DNA from: Dryocosmus kuriphilus
Lineage: Eukaryota; Arthropoda; Insecta; Hymenoptera; Cynipidae
DNA: 64,000 nt
NCBI GenBank assembly: GCA_038277395.1
Contig: CM076194.1
Coordinates: forward strand, 111,305,765-111,369,764
Direction: 5' to 3'
How positions within the stretch are numbered: position 1 is the stretch's first letter; each line of letters begins with the position of its first letter. The position numbers were made by a program, and so were the translations under genes. The notes under the pieces were generated by a model that worked only from the letters and a program-made list of their open reading frames with translations, did no database searches and was not told the origin of the DNA. Positions 1 through 11,687 of the stretch are shown here, piece after piece.

Positions 1-3
1 CCA

Positions 4-1638
4 TTGACAGACTACTATGGTATTTACGGGAAGTTCCCAAAAAACTTAAAGATTTTACCAGGTCATAGGATATTATTAAAAGAACTGCGAGATTACTGTC
101 AAAATTTGAAGAACGTAAAATTACTTACGAATAAAACCATTGTGCGAAAAAAGTTGACCAAAGATCAAGTTGAAAGCGATTTTGGAGAAGAAGAGAAATG
201 TCTTGAAACTCCTAAAAGACTATATAAATAGGCTATCAGCAAAAGACGAATACAAAACCATATTTAAGGCATCGGTTGTAAATAATATTAACGAATTGAA
301 GGCACCAGTAACACTGAAAGAGCCAGGTGAAGATCTTTCAGGTGAATCGAAATGCATATTTTTCTCATCTGCAATAAAAATCAGTAAAGGTCAAGGTCGT
401 TTGGTATATATCAAACTGTACGAAACATCTCAGAGATCAACATTTAGAAGTAAAGAAAAAAAAGAAAAAAAAAGTTTAGTTCAGAACAAAAGATCGGATA
501 TAGAGACAGTTTTAGATGCAGATGATCCATCCATTGCTACTCCGTCGAAGAAACATACGGTTTCACCGGGAAAAGTCGATGACTCCAAAAACTCTGACTC
601 TAGGAATTCTCCGAATTTTTAGGACGTGAAGAACCGTCTGGGGTACGTTTTCTTCCAGGTTGTAAACAAGATCCCCCTCAAATTCAAAAGTGGAGTTTAA
701 AAAAATATTCTCGATCAGAAAGAAACCGACGATCCTTAAGCAAAAACACGAAAAGACAGGTTTTACTTACTAATTATTATTTTTCAATTTTAAACAAAGT
801 TGAGATTTTAATTGAAAGAAACAAAGAAATGAAAAATACGATAACTTCTCTTATGGATCAGCAAGACGTCTCTGCAGATGGAAAAAGTTCAAACAAGAAT
901 GTGTTAATTATAGCCATTGTCTTTCGTCTTTGATGGATACCGCTCATCTTAACGCAATAAAGATTCACGAGGACACCTTTATGGCAATGAAATAAAACTC
1001 TGCGTCGTATATTTTTCTTTTAGGTGGGAGAAGTCTGTACGAAGTAATCCAAGCTAATCTCCCAGGTTCTCTGCCATCGGTTTCTACAGTTGGAAAATCA
1101 ATTGAAAAATTCAACGATCCAATTAGAGAAGGAGAATTTAGATTTGACGCACTGGAACAATATTTGAAAGAAAGAGATTTGCCAAAATCTGTTTGGATAA
1201 GCGAAGATGCGACAAGAGTAACAGGACGAATTCAATACAACCCTCGATTTAATCATAGTTGGTTTCATGTTATCACTAGATGTACACGGAGTTCCTACCT
1301 GCGGATCCTTTGGAGAAACTTCGGATGAAGTTATCAAAAGTTATTTTCAAGATAATTCTATGACGAATTACGGATATGTAATAATGGCACAGCCGCTTCA
1401 TGCTGCAGTTGCTGCATTTTGCTTAGCATTTTTTGGCACCAACAACCGCTTTACAGCTAACGATGTTCTGCAAAGGTGGAACTGGATGAAAAAAGACGCA
1501 GCTTTAAGAGTAATAAATTTAGCTGGATTTTATTCAGACGGAGATACTCGATTGTTAAAATCGATGAAGATCAAAGCATTTTCCCCTCATTACAAAAGAA
1601 CATTTTATTTCACCCCATCAAAAAGAAGAGTTGAATAA
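4..1638 (+). pseudogene. Broken gene of an uncharacterised multi-copy protein family
   Basis: Pieces of one protein lie in changing frames. 4-231 has an ILPGHRILLKEL segment. It overlaps 170-622 in another frame, a basic low-complexity stretch ending in SDSRNSPNF. From about 1020 a frame reads GGRSLYEVIQ and then REGEFRFDALEQYLKERDLP and ISEDATRVTGRIQYNP. It shifts near 1256-1266 into 1267-1638 (GVPTCGSFGE, YVIMAQPLHA, FYSDGDTRLLKSMKI). The order and motifs match, from memory, a widespread uncharacterised protein of arthropods and cnidarians that occurs in many copies and is probably element-borne. 623-1020 has stops and two acceptor-like sites (tttttcttttag near 1023; attatag near 911), so part of the breakage may be introns. 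The start lies outside or at the window edge. No catalytic domain is recognised, so no function is assigned. Confidence 0.55.
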
Positions 1639-2540
1639 AGTTATTGTATGTGTAGATATTAACATTACTCAGTGGTGTGCTTTTAAATCCAAAATAAAAT
1701 CCCGAACAGCTACATTTATCGTTGTTAGGTTTTTTGGATTTTGGTTCTTATCAGGTAAAGGCATTCAGACGCAATACTAGGCTAAAAGTGCACCTATAAA
1801 ACCACCCCAAAAAAATGTTAAAAGCATAGCATGCACCTGTTATCCATGGTCTTTTTTACTAAATTGCGAATTATAAACTATTGTTCAAGATCCTCAATAT
1901 AATATAAAAAGTTATTTATGTACTCTAACACGACCACTGCTTTGAGATAATAAGATGTTTTATTCTGTCAATGTAACTGAAGAGACTAATGATTTGTTAT
2001 TGTCGTGAAAATTATGAACAGATAATAAACTATATATTACAAAAAAGCGTATTTATTTTGTACTACCTTCATGTATGTAATTAAAATGTTAAAATTTTTC
2101 TTCAAATAAATTTTCTTTCGTTACTTTATATCAAACATACGAAATAAGTTTCTTTATCCCAGTTTTAATCTTTCTATTTTCTTATTCTTTCTTTGTATAA
2201 TTGACCAAATGTAGGTTAGCAATATAATTCTTAGAAATCTAATTAAATTTCATTTTTTAAAAGGAGGCAGAAGTAATACATTTTTCAAAGCAGTAATAAC
2301 TAGGGAGAATTATAGTCGCCCTCTTCTTTTAGACGAATTGACGACTTTAGATAAATTCTCACGAAAAATTAATGGATCAAGGAACGTTTTATTCGAGGTT
2401 TTATTCTATTTTAGAAACATTTATCTCAATTGTGATTCATTAGGTAACGAGTTCGATGAAATTTGTGATCCTATTTAAAAAAGAATATAAATTATTAAAA
2501 GGACGAGTAAAAACAATTTGATAAATAGTGCTTGAAATTC
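1639..2540. other. AT-rich sequence without recognised genes
   Basis: AT-rich, with no long open frame, repeat boundary or RNA gene that I can recognise. It separates the broken gene from the short tandem array. Confidence 0.5.
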
Positions 2541-2544
2541 AATG

Positions 2545-2690
2545 ACATTGCACGAGATTGCAAGACTGCATTAGATATTGCACAGGAATGCCAGGGATTG
2601 CAGAAGATTGCATTGGATTGCAAGGGATTGCAGAAGATTGTACAAGATTGCATGGGATTGCACGGAGAGTATACATCAGATTGCATGAGT
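2545..2690. repeat. Short tandem array built on GATTGCA
   Basis: About twelve imperfect repeats of a 10-12-base unit (GATTGCA plus AGG/AGA/CAA variants) lie head to tail. They keep frames open on both strands (2495-2686 minus, 2532-2729 plus), but those peptides are only the repeat translated. Read as a minisatellite, not a gene. Confidence 0.75.
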
Positions 2691-2998
2691 TATTATAACC
2701 CCTCAATAAATTCAAATTCGAAGCCTTAGAAATTAGACAATATACAAATGAGAAACATTTAAAGTTTTAAACTTTCAAATGCTATGAAAAATTAAAAATT
2801 TTTATTTTCAGGCCTGCAAAATTTAAATAATTTCAGTACTGCAATTTTTAATATTTGAATTTGCGCAACTGCGCGATTGGGAACGTTTTCTATTATTTTA
2901 AAATTATTCAACTGTTAAGACTTTCAATTTGAAATAAAATAATTTTACAATGTGGAAGTATTCACTAATAAACGAATAATAGTATATTACATATCGCG

Positions 2999-3092
2999 TG
3001 GCGAAAGGCAATGATATCCGATGAGTGTGAAGTTTGCTGCACTCGCTTCGCTCGTGCAGCAACACACTCATCAGATTTCATCGCCTTCGCCA
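2999..3092. repeat. Near-perfect hairpin beside the foldback element
   Basis: GTGGCGAAAGGCAATGAT...GATGAGTGTG is followed, after a short CGCTTCGC turn, by its complement CACACTCATC...ATCGCCTTCGCCAC. The stem is about 45 bp with a few mismatches. It sits just outside the outer inverted repeats at 3113 and 4086 and shares their GGCGAAA motif, so it probably belongs to the same foldback element. Confidence 0.7.
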
Positions 3093-3304
3093 CAAGATAT
3101 GTATACTATTTTTTATTTCGAGCGCGGCGAAAATTCGACTTCCGCTGCCTCTTGAGAGATGCGAAAGTTGCGGTTTTTTCGTGAATCGAAGTCGCTGTTT
3201 TCTTCCATTTGTCTTAAATATTTCCAGAATAACGTCGATTTACACTCAGGGAAATTGCACATGATATGAGGCATCTATGAGGTTATGTGCATCACTTCAC
3301 ACAT

Positions 3305-3405
3305 GTATACATAGTGAAGGGACATCGATATTATTAATTTTTTGATATATCGATATTTCAAATATCGATATTTTTTATCTGGTGTCCCTTCACTATGTAT
3401 GTAGA
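3305..3405. repeat. Hairpin with ATCGATAT repeats
   Basis: ACATAGTGAAGGGACA is matched in inverse by TGTCCCTTCACTATGT. The stem interior is made of ATCGATAT/ATATCGAT repeats. It lies within the foldback element, left of the nested MITE. Confidence 0.75.
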
Positions 3406-3438
3406 ATAATAATAAAACACGCTCACGCATAAGTGACA

Positions 3439-3921
3439 TTAAGGCTGTTGGCCGAGGTGTCGAAAAATAGGTTAGAAATGTGTTGTCGCCTTAATTCCTA
3501 TTCAATTCCATCTGTTTTCGTATATACGACTTATGTATTTTAAAGAGACACTTTGCAAAAAAATTTCCTCAACCCGGAAGGGGTTTACGGTTGTATGAGT
3601 TGCGCTTAGTATACAGTTTCCCGAAAAAAGTAAAAATATCTGTGCTAAAATACGATAATGGAAAAGTGTTGAAATGAGGGGAAGTAGAGAAAGAGTTCCA
3701 ATGGTTTTCCATTATCGTATTTTAGCACAGATATTTTTACTTTTTTCGGAAAACTGTATACTAAGCGCACCTCATACAACCGTGAACCCCTTCCGGGTTG
3801 AGGAAATTTTTTTGCAAAGTGTCTCTTTAAAATACATAAGTCGTATATACGAAAACAGATGGAATTGAATAGGAATTAAGGCGACAGCACAGTTTTTTGA
3901 CACCTCGGCCAGCAGCCTTAA
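3439..3921. mobile_element. Palindromic MITE flanked by TTAA
   Basis: Two arms of about 220-225 bp (3439-3665 and 3705-3921) are near-perfect inverse copies around a spacer of about 39 bp. The ends are GGCTGTTGGCCGAGGTGTCG and its complement, each directly bordered by TTAA. TTAA duplication is the hallmark of piggyBac-type transposition, so a non-autonomous piggyBac-like element is the best guess. There is no coding capacity; an open frame at 3674-3868 is arm sequence. It is nested in the foldback element at 3113-4086. Confidence 0.7.
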
Positions 3922-4124
3922 CTGGAATCCAGTCGCACCAACGTAAGAACTTTCTTCAAAGTAAACTTTCGCGACTAGTGGCGAAAATTTTCGCCACGAG
4001 TGGCGAAAGTTAGTTCATGAACAAAGCGCCACTTTCGCATCTCTCAAGAGACAGCGAAAGTCGAATTTTCGCCGCGCGAGAAATGAAAACTAATTTTATT
4101 GTAAAGTAGAATTACAATATCCTA

Positions 4125-4401
4125 GTTGACAGGAATCGGCAATACCCTGTGAGGGGAAGCGAACTGGACATCAGTGGTGGGAGTATGCAGCTCAGATACC
4201 CGATGGCGAGTTGGTCTATGGCCGGGGACGAATCGTGCACCATCCCTTCCTTATGGAAAGAGGCTTTCCTTATGGGAAGAAGCTAAATATAGGTATGTCT
4301 AGACTCAACAGTGGAACGCAACGGGATTACCTAAGCATCAGAGGCTCATCTGGGTCTCAAACCCAAAAAAAAACAACTAATAAAAAAAAACAACAATCAA
4401 T
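4125..4401 (+). mobile_element. Possible retroposon 3' fragment with A-rich tail
   Basis: A GC-richer block stands out from its surroundings and ends in an A-rich tract (AAAAAAAAACAACTAATAA, AAAACAACAATCAATC). The composition break plus terminal A-rich tail suggests the 3' end of a non-LTR element or a SINE. No reverse transcriptase is present, and I could not define the 5' limit or a target duplication. The family is not recognised. Confidence 0.35.
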
Positions 4402-6130
4402 CAGTCTACAATGTGTAATTCTATAAGGTTCTTCGCTTTAAAAAATGATCATTTTTCATTCATAATTTCTAGTAATTCATTTCCAAAAAAATGAAATATT
4501 TTAAAATATATTTTTGAAGGTTTGAGCAATTAAAAACTAAAAGCGGTAAAATTCAACAATTTTAATAGTAAAACGTTTCAAATTGATTAACTGCAAAAGT
4601 AAATTAATGAAAGATTTTGAAAGTTGAAAATATTTAAAATTGAATAATTGACTGTGTAAAACTTTGAGGAGAATAAAACATTTTAAATCTATTCAAAATT
4701 AAACGATTTTCAAATTGAGCCGTTAAAAATTGCAATCCTTCGAAATTTTATTTTTTTGAAATCGATTTCGGATTGAAGCTCTATGAATATATTTTCCCTC
4801 GTTTTTCAAATTCATAGATTCATATTGTCTGAAACTTTGTCTAGAATTGACAATTTTAAATGAAGCGTTCATAATTGTATGGTTTGAAACTGAAAAAATT
4901 CAAAATTTAATTATTTGAAATTGAAGCCTAATAGTTGAATGATTTGTTTTATAATTATTGTGATTTTTAAAAATTTTTAATTTTACAATTGCAATTGTTC
5001 CGTTTTAGACATTTTAAATTTGTAACTGAAATTCTTGAATTTTTAAAAGTATAAATAATAATATTTAACGATTATTAATTTAAAACAATTTAAATAAGAA
5101 TAATAATAAAACTTTAAAGAATTCCGGTATAAAAGACATTTTAATTTTACATTTATAAGGGGCCGTTCAAGTATTGTGCAACGGACTTGGTGAGTGTGGG
5201 GGGGGGGGGGAGGTCTAGCCTAGCGTTACACAATGCGAAAAGCTACAGGGAAAGTCGGAAAACCGCGTTAAAAAGGGTGGGGCCGGGGGGGGGGGGGGGT
5301 CAACATTTATGGGACATTTGGTTCCGTAGTACTTGAATGGCCCCTAATTTCAAAATTTTAAAGGATGCAGTTTTAAAAGTTTTTTAGAACAGTTAAATTT
5401 TGAATATTTGCAATTTGAAAATAATTCAATTTTGAATAGTGAAATAGACGCCAGCGTGGATTTATTTTTTGATCGGAAATCTTATAAATTCTCAACTTAT
5501 AAAGTACCCACAGTAACTTTAAACATCACTTGATATTGGATACTTTATACATGTAATTATAATTTTCTATTAAGTTTGAAATTTCTACGACTCCAATTAA
5601 AAATTTGCGAATTTTTAAAGTTTTGAGTTTGAAGTGTTCAATTCATAAAATTGTCAAGTTTAAAATTGTGCATTTTTGAATTTTTAAGTTTATAAAAACG
5701 GTTTTATTTCCAAGATCTCCAATTTAAAATGAATTAGTTTTTAAAGCTTGAAGCTGATAATGTTAGCTTTCATGTCAATCAATTTTTAATTGTTCAATCG
5801 AAAAATGTTTCAGATTATAAACATCTGTAATAGATACTTCTAAAATGTAAGAGCATTTAATTTAAAACTGTTCAATTCTTTAGGTTTATCATTTCAAATT
5901 GAATAATTGATATTGAAGGCCTCTGATTTGATATTTTGCCATTTTGATTGTTGACCTTTACTCGATTAATTTTCAGTTTATTTGATTGCTTAAAATTAAA
6001 CAGTGTTATCCGTAAAAGCTTGATTTGTTTAATTTTAATGACCGCAGGAAAAATGTTTGCAAACCTGAAAAAGTTGCCTCAAGTGTAAGTCTGGATAAGA
6101 AGATAATAGAAGGGAATAGAAATGGATAAA
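4402..6130. other. AT-rich degenerate repeat tract
   Basis: Long run of degenerate short words (TTCAAATT, AAATTGAA, TTTTAAA) with no coding potential. The texture is the same as at 8.8-9.7 kb and 20.1-21.8 kb, which suggests one old dispersed repeat family. A discrete MITE interrupts it at 5159-5344. Confidence 0.5.
5159..5344. mobile_element. MITE with GGGGCC ends flanked by TAA
   Basis: The terminal inverted repeats are GGGGCCGTTCAAGTATTGTG and the complement of GTACTTGAATGGCCCC. TAA borders both ends (5156-5158 and 5345-5347), consistent with the 3-bp TWA target of PIF/Harbinger elements. The interior holds two poly-G runs. It is non-coding and would need a transposase in trans. Confidence 0.65.
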
Positions 6131-7790
6131 ATTACGGATTTAAATTTATTTTATGAAAACTTTTTGTCAGAAGTAAAATGATGGTCACTGAAGCGAATTT
6201 ACATGACGAAAATGGATGAAAATTGAAAATTTCGTTCTCATCCTTTTGTAGAGAGTAAACTTTGCAGGTAAACAGAGATCGACTATGGTCCATACCAGCG
6301 AACCAGAATGAGTTCACAGGCAACCAAAGCAAAGGGGTGGTTTGTCGGTACGAGACGGAGGATCGGTGGTTGCGCGGTGGACAGAAATTCTCTCGCATCA
6401 TCACCGTTCTCATATCGCCTTGCTCCGTATTTTCAGTCTACTATCGCGCGTTACTCGTGAAAACACCTGTTTGCTTAACAAAGTCGATTTTCGCTAATTA
6501 TATATCAACTGCGCCATTATAAAGGACTAACGCGCTCGTGAAAGCCGATATCACTTCACGTGTCATCTGCTTTTTATCGAAAAGCGTAAGCGCCTCTTTT
6601 TATCTTTCCTCATTTTTCGCAGTTTTATTTATTTTTTTTTCATTATTACGACGGTAAAAAGTTATGTTTGAAAAAAACGAAAATTAAATAAAAGATAGTA
6701 GGTGATGTCTGAAAAGTTGCTTTCAAAATGCGCGCGTATTTCACTCGCCTGTTGCTTTGTAGCACATATAGTTTGGTAATTAGAAGTTCAATTAATTATT
6801 GAATTATTGCAGTTTTAGGGAACTTAGGATAATATTAAAAATTTAATACTGTCTTAAGTAAAATGTTGAAATATTATTTCATTATATTTTCAGAATATTT
6901 TCCAATAATTCTTCTTTCCGGAGGATGTTCCGATTATAAAATTAGATATGTATGTCATTTTCAAGGATAAATGTGATTAAATGGGTGAAATAAATTCCTC
7001 TCGAGGATCTCCTCTTCTTCCTCCTCGGAAAATGCAGACAACTAAAAATATATAGAAGTCAATTAGCGTAAAATACGCGTCTATTGCCGATAAGCAAAAC
7101 CAAGTCAAGTCATAAAAGAATATCATAAGTTTTTCCTGGGAAAAAAATGTATGAAGAATGGAAGTTGGAGGGATTCGTTTCGTTAACATGAAAGGAAATT
7201 CACATTTGCCCACGCTGGTCGCTAAAGAGAGAAAATCTCATCATTTTCAGTCTGATAGAATCCTTTTAATCAATTAATTTCAGCTCGTGCTTTTCTGCTC
7301 CGCTTTACATTTACATTATTTTAATTGTCTGCTTGGCGAAGCGCGTGACAAGAGGTTGAAAAACTAATTTACTGCGACAGACTAGAAAACATATTAACGC
7401 ACGTACTCGCTGCAGCGGACTACTCAGGTGAAAGAGGAATAATGAAAAAACTTATTAAGTACGTCCAATGTAAAAAAACAACTTTTTTTTATTCATTTTG
7501 GCATTTCCATTTTCAAGGAAAATAAAAATTAATCGAGTTCGTTTTGAAAAGAATCTGAGTCTAATACATTGGAAATTATTAGTCAAAATAAAGTAAAAAT
7601 ATTATTAAATTGAAGTGATTTTTCTCTATTTTCGTTATTCTTCATCGGAACAGGTTTCTGGAAGCTATAAACCTAAAGGATCAAATTGTTAAGAAACTTC
7701 GAAACTTCATGTGTTCTTTTTGACCCCAAAAAACTTGTAAAAGTCTTTAAAAGTTAAAAGGTTTAGTATTTTAGGATTTTTTTTTTAAAA
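6131..7790. other. Mixed-composition region without a confident gene
   Basis: 6240-6600 is richer in GC and CpG than its flanks. It carries a frame at 6262-6522 on the plus strand and an overlapping frame at 6132-6413 on the minus strand. Neither resembles a family I know. A TATAAA-like ATTATAAAGG lies at about 6515. It could be a promoter or untranslated exon of the gene whose exon is at 11421, but nothing proves this. 6600-7790 is AT-rich without recognised features. Confidence 0.3.
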
Positions 7791-7794
7791 AGGG

Positions 7795-8330
7795 CTCAAT
7801 TTTATTTATAAAATCCGATCTTTTTCAAAATAATGGATATAATTAACTTTTTCTTTCTCATTCTGACGAGAGATTTCTCATTGCTTTGAAATCCACAAAA
7901 AAAGTATTAAAAAGGTGAAAATTAACAAAATAGCAACCACTTTCATGAAAATTATTATTATTTTTTTTTAAATAAACGAGATACAGAAAGAAGTTCAAAA
8001 GTGAAATTGTTCCTTTTGAAGAATTCTACAAATAGATCCTCTTACACTTTCTAATATTTTACACAAATCTTTTTTGGAAATACTCAAAAAACGGTACAGA
8101 ATATCGAAAAAAGAAAAGGGGCTTTTTTTAGAACTATTCAAAAGAAACAATTATTATTTTAGACTTTTTTTGTAGGTATCCCGCATGTTTTTTAGAAAAG
8201 CCAAAACTTATAATTTTAAGATAAATGGTTATATTTAGAAAATTTTCAACTTTTTAATACTTTTTTTTGCGGATTGCAAAACGATGAGAAACGCCTAAAA
8301 ATAATTAGTTGAGGACAACGAAAAACTTAT
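7795..8330. repeat. Foldback dispersed repeat, copy 1
   Basis: The left arm (AATAATGGATATAATTAACT ... CCACAAAAAAAGTATTAAAA) is matched in inverse near 8225-8330. The same unit recurs in direct orientation at about 10795-11155, with both arms recognisable. There is no coding sequence. Boundaries are approximate because the copies have diverged. Confidence 0.5.
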
Positions 8331-10794
8331 GAAGCCTTAATTATTTCAAGTAAGAAAAACTATTTTTTATCAGTTATTTTTATTAATATTGTCCATTTTT
8401 ATAAATTGATAAAATACCTTTTTATGTTAAAAATAATTTAAAGTTGTTTTTACACGAATAGTACATGAACTTAAAAGTTATAATTACAGTGTTTTTTCAA
8501 ACATTTTGTAAAAATTAGTCTTCAAGAAATTTTTTTATAACTTGTTATAAATGATATATTTTACTTAATTTATGGTTCCTTTTAGATTTTTTCGATTTGA
8601 AAAATAAATTTTTTAAGTATGGAAATTAGAATTTTATTTATGTGGCTCGCAATGGCTTGGTATTCTGCACTCTCATGTCGGACTAGAAACGAAATTTTCT
8701 ACTTTATTTCATTAAAGTAGAAATTTCAGTTCCATTCGCTCTGGATTTCAATGTTTAATTTCGAAAATGATTTTTCGCGTCGGACTTTAATTCATTCTAG
8801 TTTCCAAATTGGTGCTTCTTTCGAAATTTTCGAATTTTGATCGAACTAAAAGAGGCGTTTTTACATTTTTAACGTTTAAATATTTTTTTATTAAGATATC
8901 GATTAGTTTAAAATGTTTAGTTTGTATTGATTTATAAATTCAGTTGTTTCCAATATTGAAGCACGTTCCAAATTCAAATTTTAATTCCAATGTAAAGTTT
9001 AAAAATTTAAAGCATTTTTAAATTTGATTTGCTTCCAAATTCCAAACAGATTTTTAATTTTCTTTTGACCCAGATTCATCTCAAATTTAAATTTCTATTA
9101 CTTTATGATTAAGTTTTATAATTTTATAATTGATTTATAATTTATAATTGAAGTTGATCCTATATTCAATTTGGAAAACAAATATAGTGCTTTGAAATTT
9201 TTTTACTTTATGTAACTATATCGTTACCTTTGAACCTAGGTTTTAAATTTAGGCGTTACTTCTAAATGTAAGGCACTTTTTATTTCTTAAAGCTTAATCT
9301 TTAATTTTAAGATGTCTTCAAATTTTTTTATGTTTCAAATTTTTATTCGTCTCAAATATTTGCTTTGAAATCTTAGAACGTTGGTTGCTTTCCAATTGAG
9401 GGCGCTATCATTAGAAAAAGTCTTAGAATTTTTTTCTTTCAAAACAGAAATTTTAAGATCTTTGAAATGTTGAGAGCTTTTAAATTCTATTTCCTTTAAA
9501 ATGTCAATTAATCTGAAGTTTAACTGGGTTTCAAACTTGAGGCACTTTCGAAATTTAATTCTGAACTTTTTGAATTTCCCTTTAAAATATGACTTGCGAG
9601 TTTAGTCACTTGAAAATTCAGGTCGTTCACAAATTTTGTTTGCGTTACATTATCTCGACATTAATTTTCCTTTGTTAATTGATGTTATTCAGTTTTAAAC
9701 TTCTTGACAAAGAATCTGTTTTCTTTCCTTTCTAGACTTTAATTCATTTTCTGCAGTCTCATGGCTGACTTAACTCGAACTTTTCTACTTATCCATTATT
9801 TTGCCTCTATCTTTATGCCAACATAAACTTTTTTAATTACATGGTTATTATAGCGATACAGTTTTATGTAATAAGCATAGTCGAACTATAAGTAATTATA
9901 ATAAGTAATAATAAGTAATAAATAAGTAAAATAATAATAATGAATTATAATAATTATAAAATAAGCAAACCTGACATAATTTTATAAATATAAAATACAA
10001 ATTTCTCTGGAAATAATGCAGTTAGGTCGAAGTAATAATGAAGAAATGAAATTATTGAATAGTGTTTGATGGCCAAGCTAAATATTCAGATTTTTACGAT
10101 AAAAAGTTTTCCATTCTTGAATATACGATTTAAAGTATATTTCTTCGGAAACTTTGATAGAAGTTGGTGCAAATTACAAATGAAACTTTCTTGGAGGATG
10201 AATTTACTGTTATCAATACCATGAATGCAAAATTGACGATGAAATTGTAGTCCTTAGTAGAGTTCAATGAGAGGAAACAAGGTTCGTATGCGTTCCTCGC
10301 ATGGAAGTAAACTCCGCTATTAATTAAACGGAGAAATGTGATTTGCAGTATCAGCCTTGTAATTTTACAAGGTATACAAGAAACTGATCATAGATCGAAT
10401 ATCGATACTCTCTGTATACTTTTAATATTGCACCACTATCGGCCGTTTCCTTTTCACCCCTTTGTGGAAAGTTCCGTACCTTCAAACACGTATTCCACGA
10501 ATTATTAAAATGTTTTCACGTATATATGTAGAAAATTCATAAAAGATAAATAAATTTTAATATGAATTTTAAAATGGAATATATAATGAAAAAGATCTGT
10601 TTGCCACTTTGATTTGATCAACTTTATGTTCTTCTATATATATGATGCCTAGGAGTCAGTGAGGGACAGCCGAGATTCTCCCCCTCAACCCTCTCGTTTT
10701 TATCTGTTCCTTCGGCAGCCAATATAGTAGCAACTGCACGTCTGAATTTGATTCTAATTGTTCATTTTTAATTTTTTCAATTTTTTTTAATAAC
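8331..10794. other. AT-rich intergenic or intronic stretch
   Basis: 8.8-9.7 kb is degenerate AAATTT/TTCAAATT repeat sequence. 9885-9970 is an ATA/AATA low-complexity run. 10250-10740 is less AT-biased (for example around GGAGTCAGTGAGGGACAGCC) and could include unspliced host sequence, but no splice pair or frame supports an exon. Confidence 0.4.
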
Positions 10795-11155
10795 GGGCAA
10801 CATTTTTTTATGAAAAGTATAGTTTCCAAAATAATGAAAATAATTAACCTTTTCTTTTAGATTATGATGGAAAGTTTCTAATTGTGACGTAACCCACAAA
10901 AAAAATTATTAAAACGTTGAAAATTAACAAAATGCCGACCATTTTTCTGAAAACAAATTTTGGTTACAAGAAAAAAGAAAAAGATACGCGATAAAGATAA
11001 AAGTCCTACAGTGAAATTGTTCCCTGTAAAGATTTCTAAAAATATACTTTTTTTTTACAAAAAAACTTGATTCAAATTTCTAACAATGATTTATTTTGAC
11101 GATTTATTTTGCTAATATTCAACTTTTTAATATTCATTTGCGGAAAGCTTCTAGT
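10795..11155. repeat. Foldback dispersed repeat, copy 2
   Basis: Diverged direct copy of the repeat at 7795-8330. It shares AATAATGNANATAATTAAC and CCCACAAAAAAANTATTAAA, and ends with the inverse arm CAACTTTTTAATA...TTTGCGGA near 11125-11155. It lies about 270 bp upstream of the host exon. Confidence 0.45.
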
Positions 11156-11420
11156 TCGAAATTAAAAATTAAAAATTTTAAAAGGTTTGGAAGCTTTTGA
11201 TTTTAAATTACACACAATATTAAAGTCTTCCCATTTGATATTGTACATCTCTATAAGCACTTTAACTTCAAATTACAAATTCTTTAATTTTGAAAACCTC
11301 GAGTTTGAAATTTTAAATTTTGAAACATTTCAAATTGAACGTTTAGATTAAAAGAAAAGAATGTTTCCATTTCCAGTTCAGTTTTAAGATGTGAGAACAA
11401 TATATATTTTTGATTGTAGT

Positions 11421-11687
11421 ATGACACACCGAAATGGAAACTGCATTACTGAAGTGAGTTCTGTGAGAAGTCTATCATCAGATGATATCTCATCAACGAA
11501 AGGAAAACGAAAAAAGTCGTGTTGGGCACGAGCCACGGATCCGGCTCATCGTCGAGGTCAACGAATTCAGCTGCTTCAAATGCTCGTTCTACCCTTCATT
11601 CCCATTTTGGCCCTTATTGTTCAAACCGCCAACACACTTCACGATATTCTCATTTATCGCCAAGAAGTTTCTGACATCGAAACCCAG
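11421..11687 (+). CDS. Host exon, possible NIT-domain receptor guanylate cyclase-type protein
   Basis: An 89-codon exon has clean borders. An acceptor TTTTTGATTGTAG ends at 11419 and a donor CAG|GTTCGT lies at 11687/11688, giving a phase-0 end. The first ATG (11421) directly follows the acceptor, so this may be the first coding exon. Residues 1-45 are Ser/Lys/Arg-rich and hydrophilic. Residues about 46-66 (RIQLLQMLVLPFIPILALIV) form a membrane segment, followed by TANTLHDILIYRQEVSDIET. This layout (basic segment, LP-x-IP-x-LAL helix, then a YR-x-EV-x-DIE helix) resembles the start of the NIT sensing domain found in some insect membrane guanylate cyclase-like proteins. That match is from memory. 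Coding texture and composition differ sharply from the surrounding AT-rich DNA. I did not find the next exon. Confidence 0.5.

Larger units (their letters stand above)
3113..4086. mobile_element. Foldback element (outer inverted repeat)
   Basis: About 58 bases at 3113-3172 (TTTCGAGCGCGGCGAAAATT..., AGAGATGCGAAAG) are repeated in inverse orientation at 4031-4086. Inside, 3965-4010 is another short palindrome of GGCGAAA/TTTCGCC units and 3305-3405 is a hairpin. No transposase frame is present, so the element is non-autonomous. A separate MITE is nested between the arms (3439-3921). Confidence 0.6.

Noticed and set aside
3674..3868. 64-codon frame in the TTAA MITE
   Set aside because: Lies within a perfect inverted repeat and has no protein features.
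6132..6522. Overlapping frames on both strands
   Set aside because: No motif, no splice support, modest length; kept only as an unassigned region.
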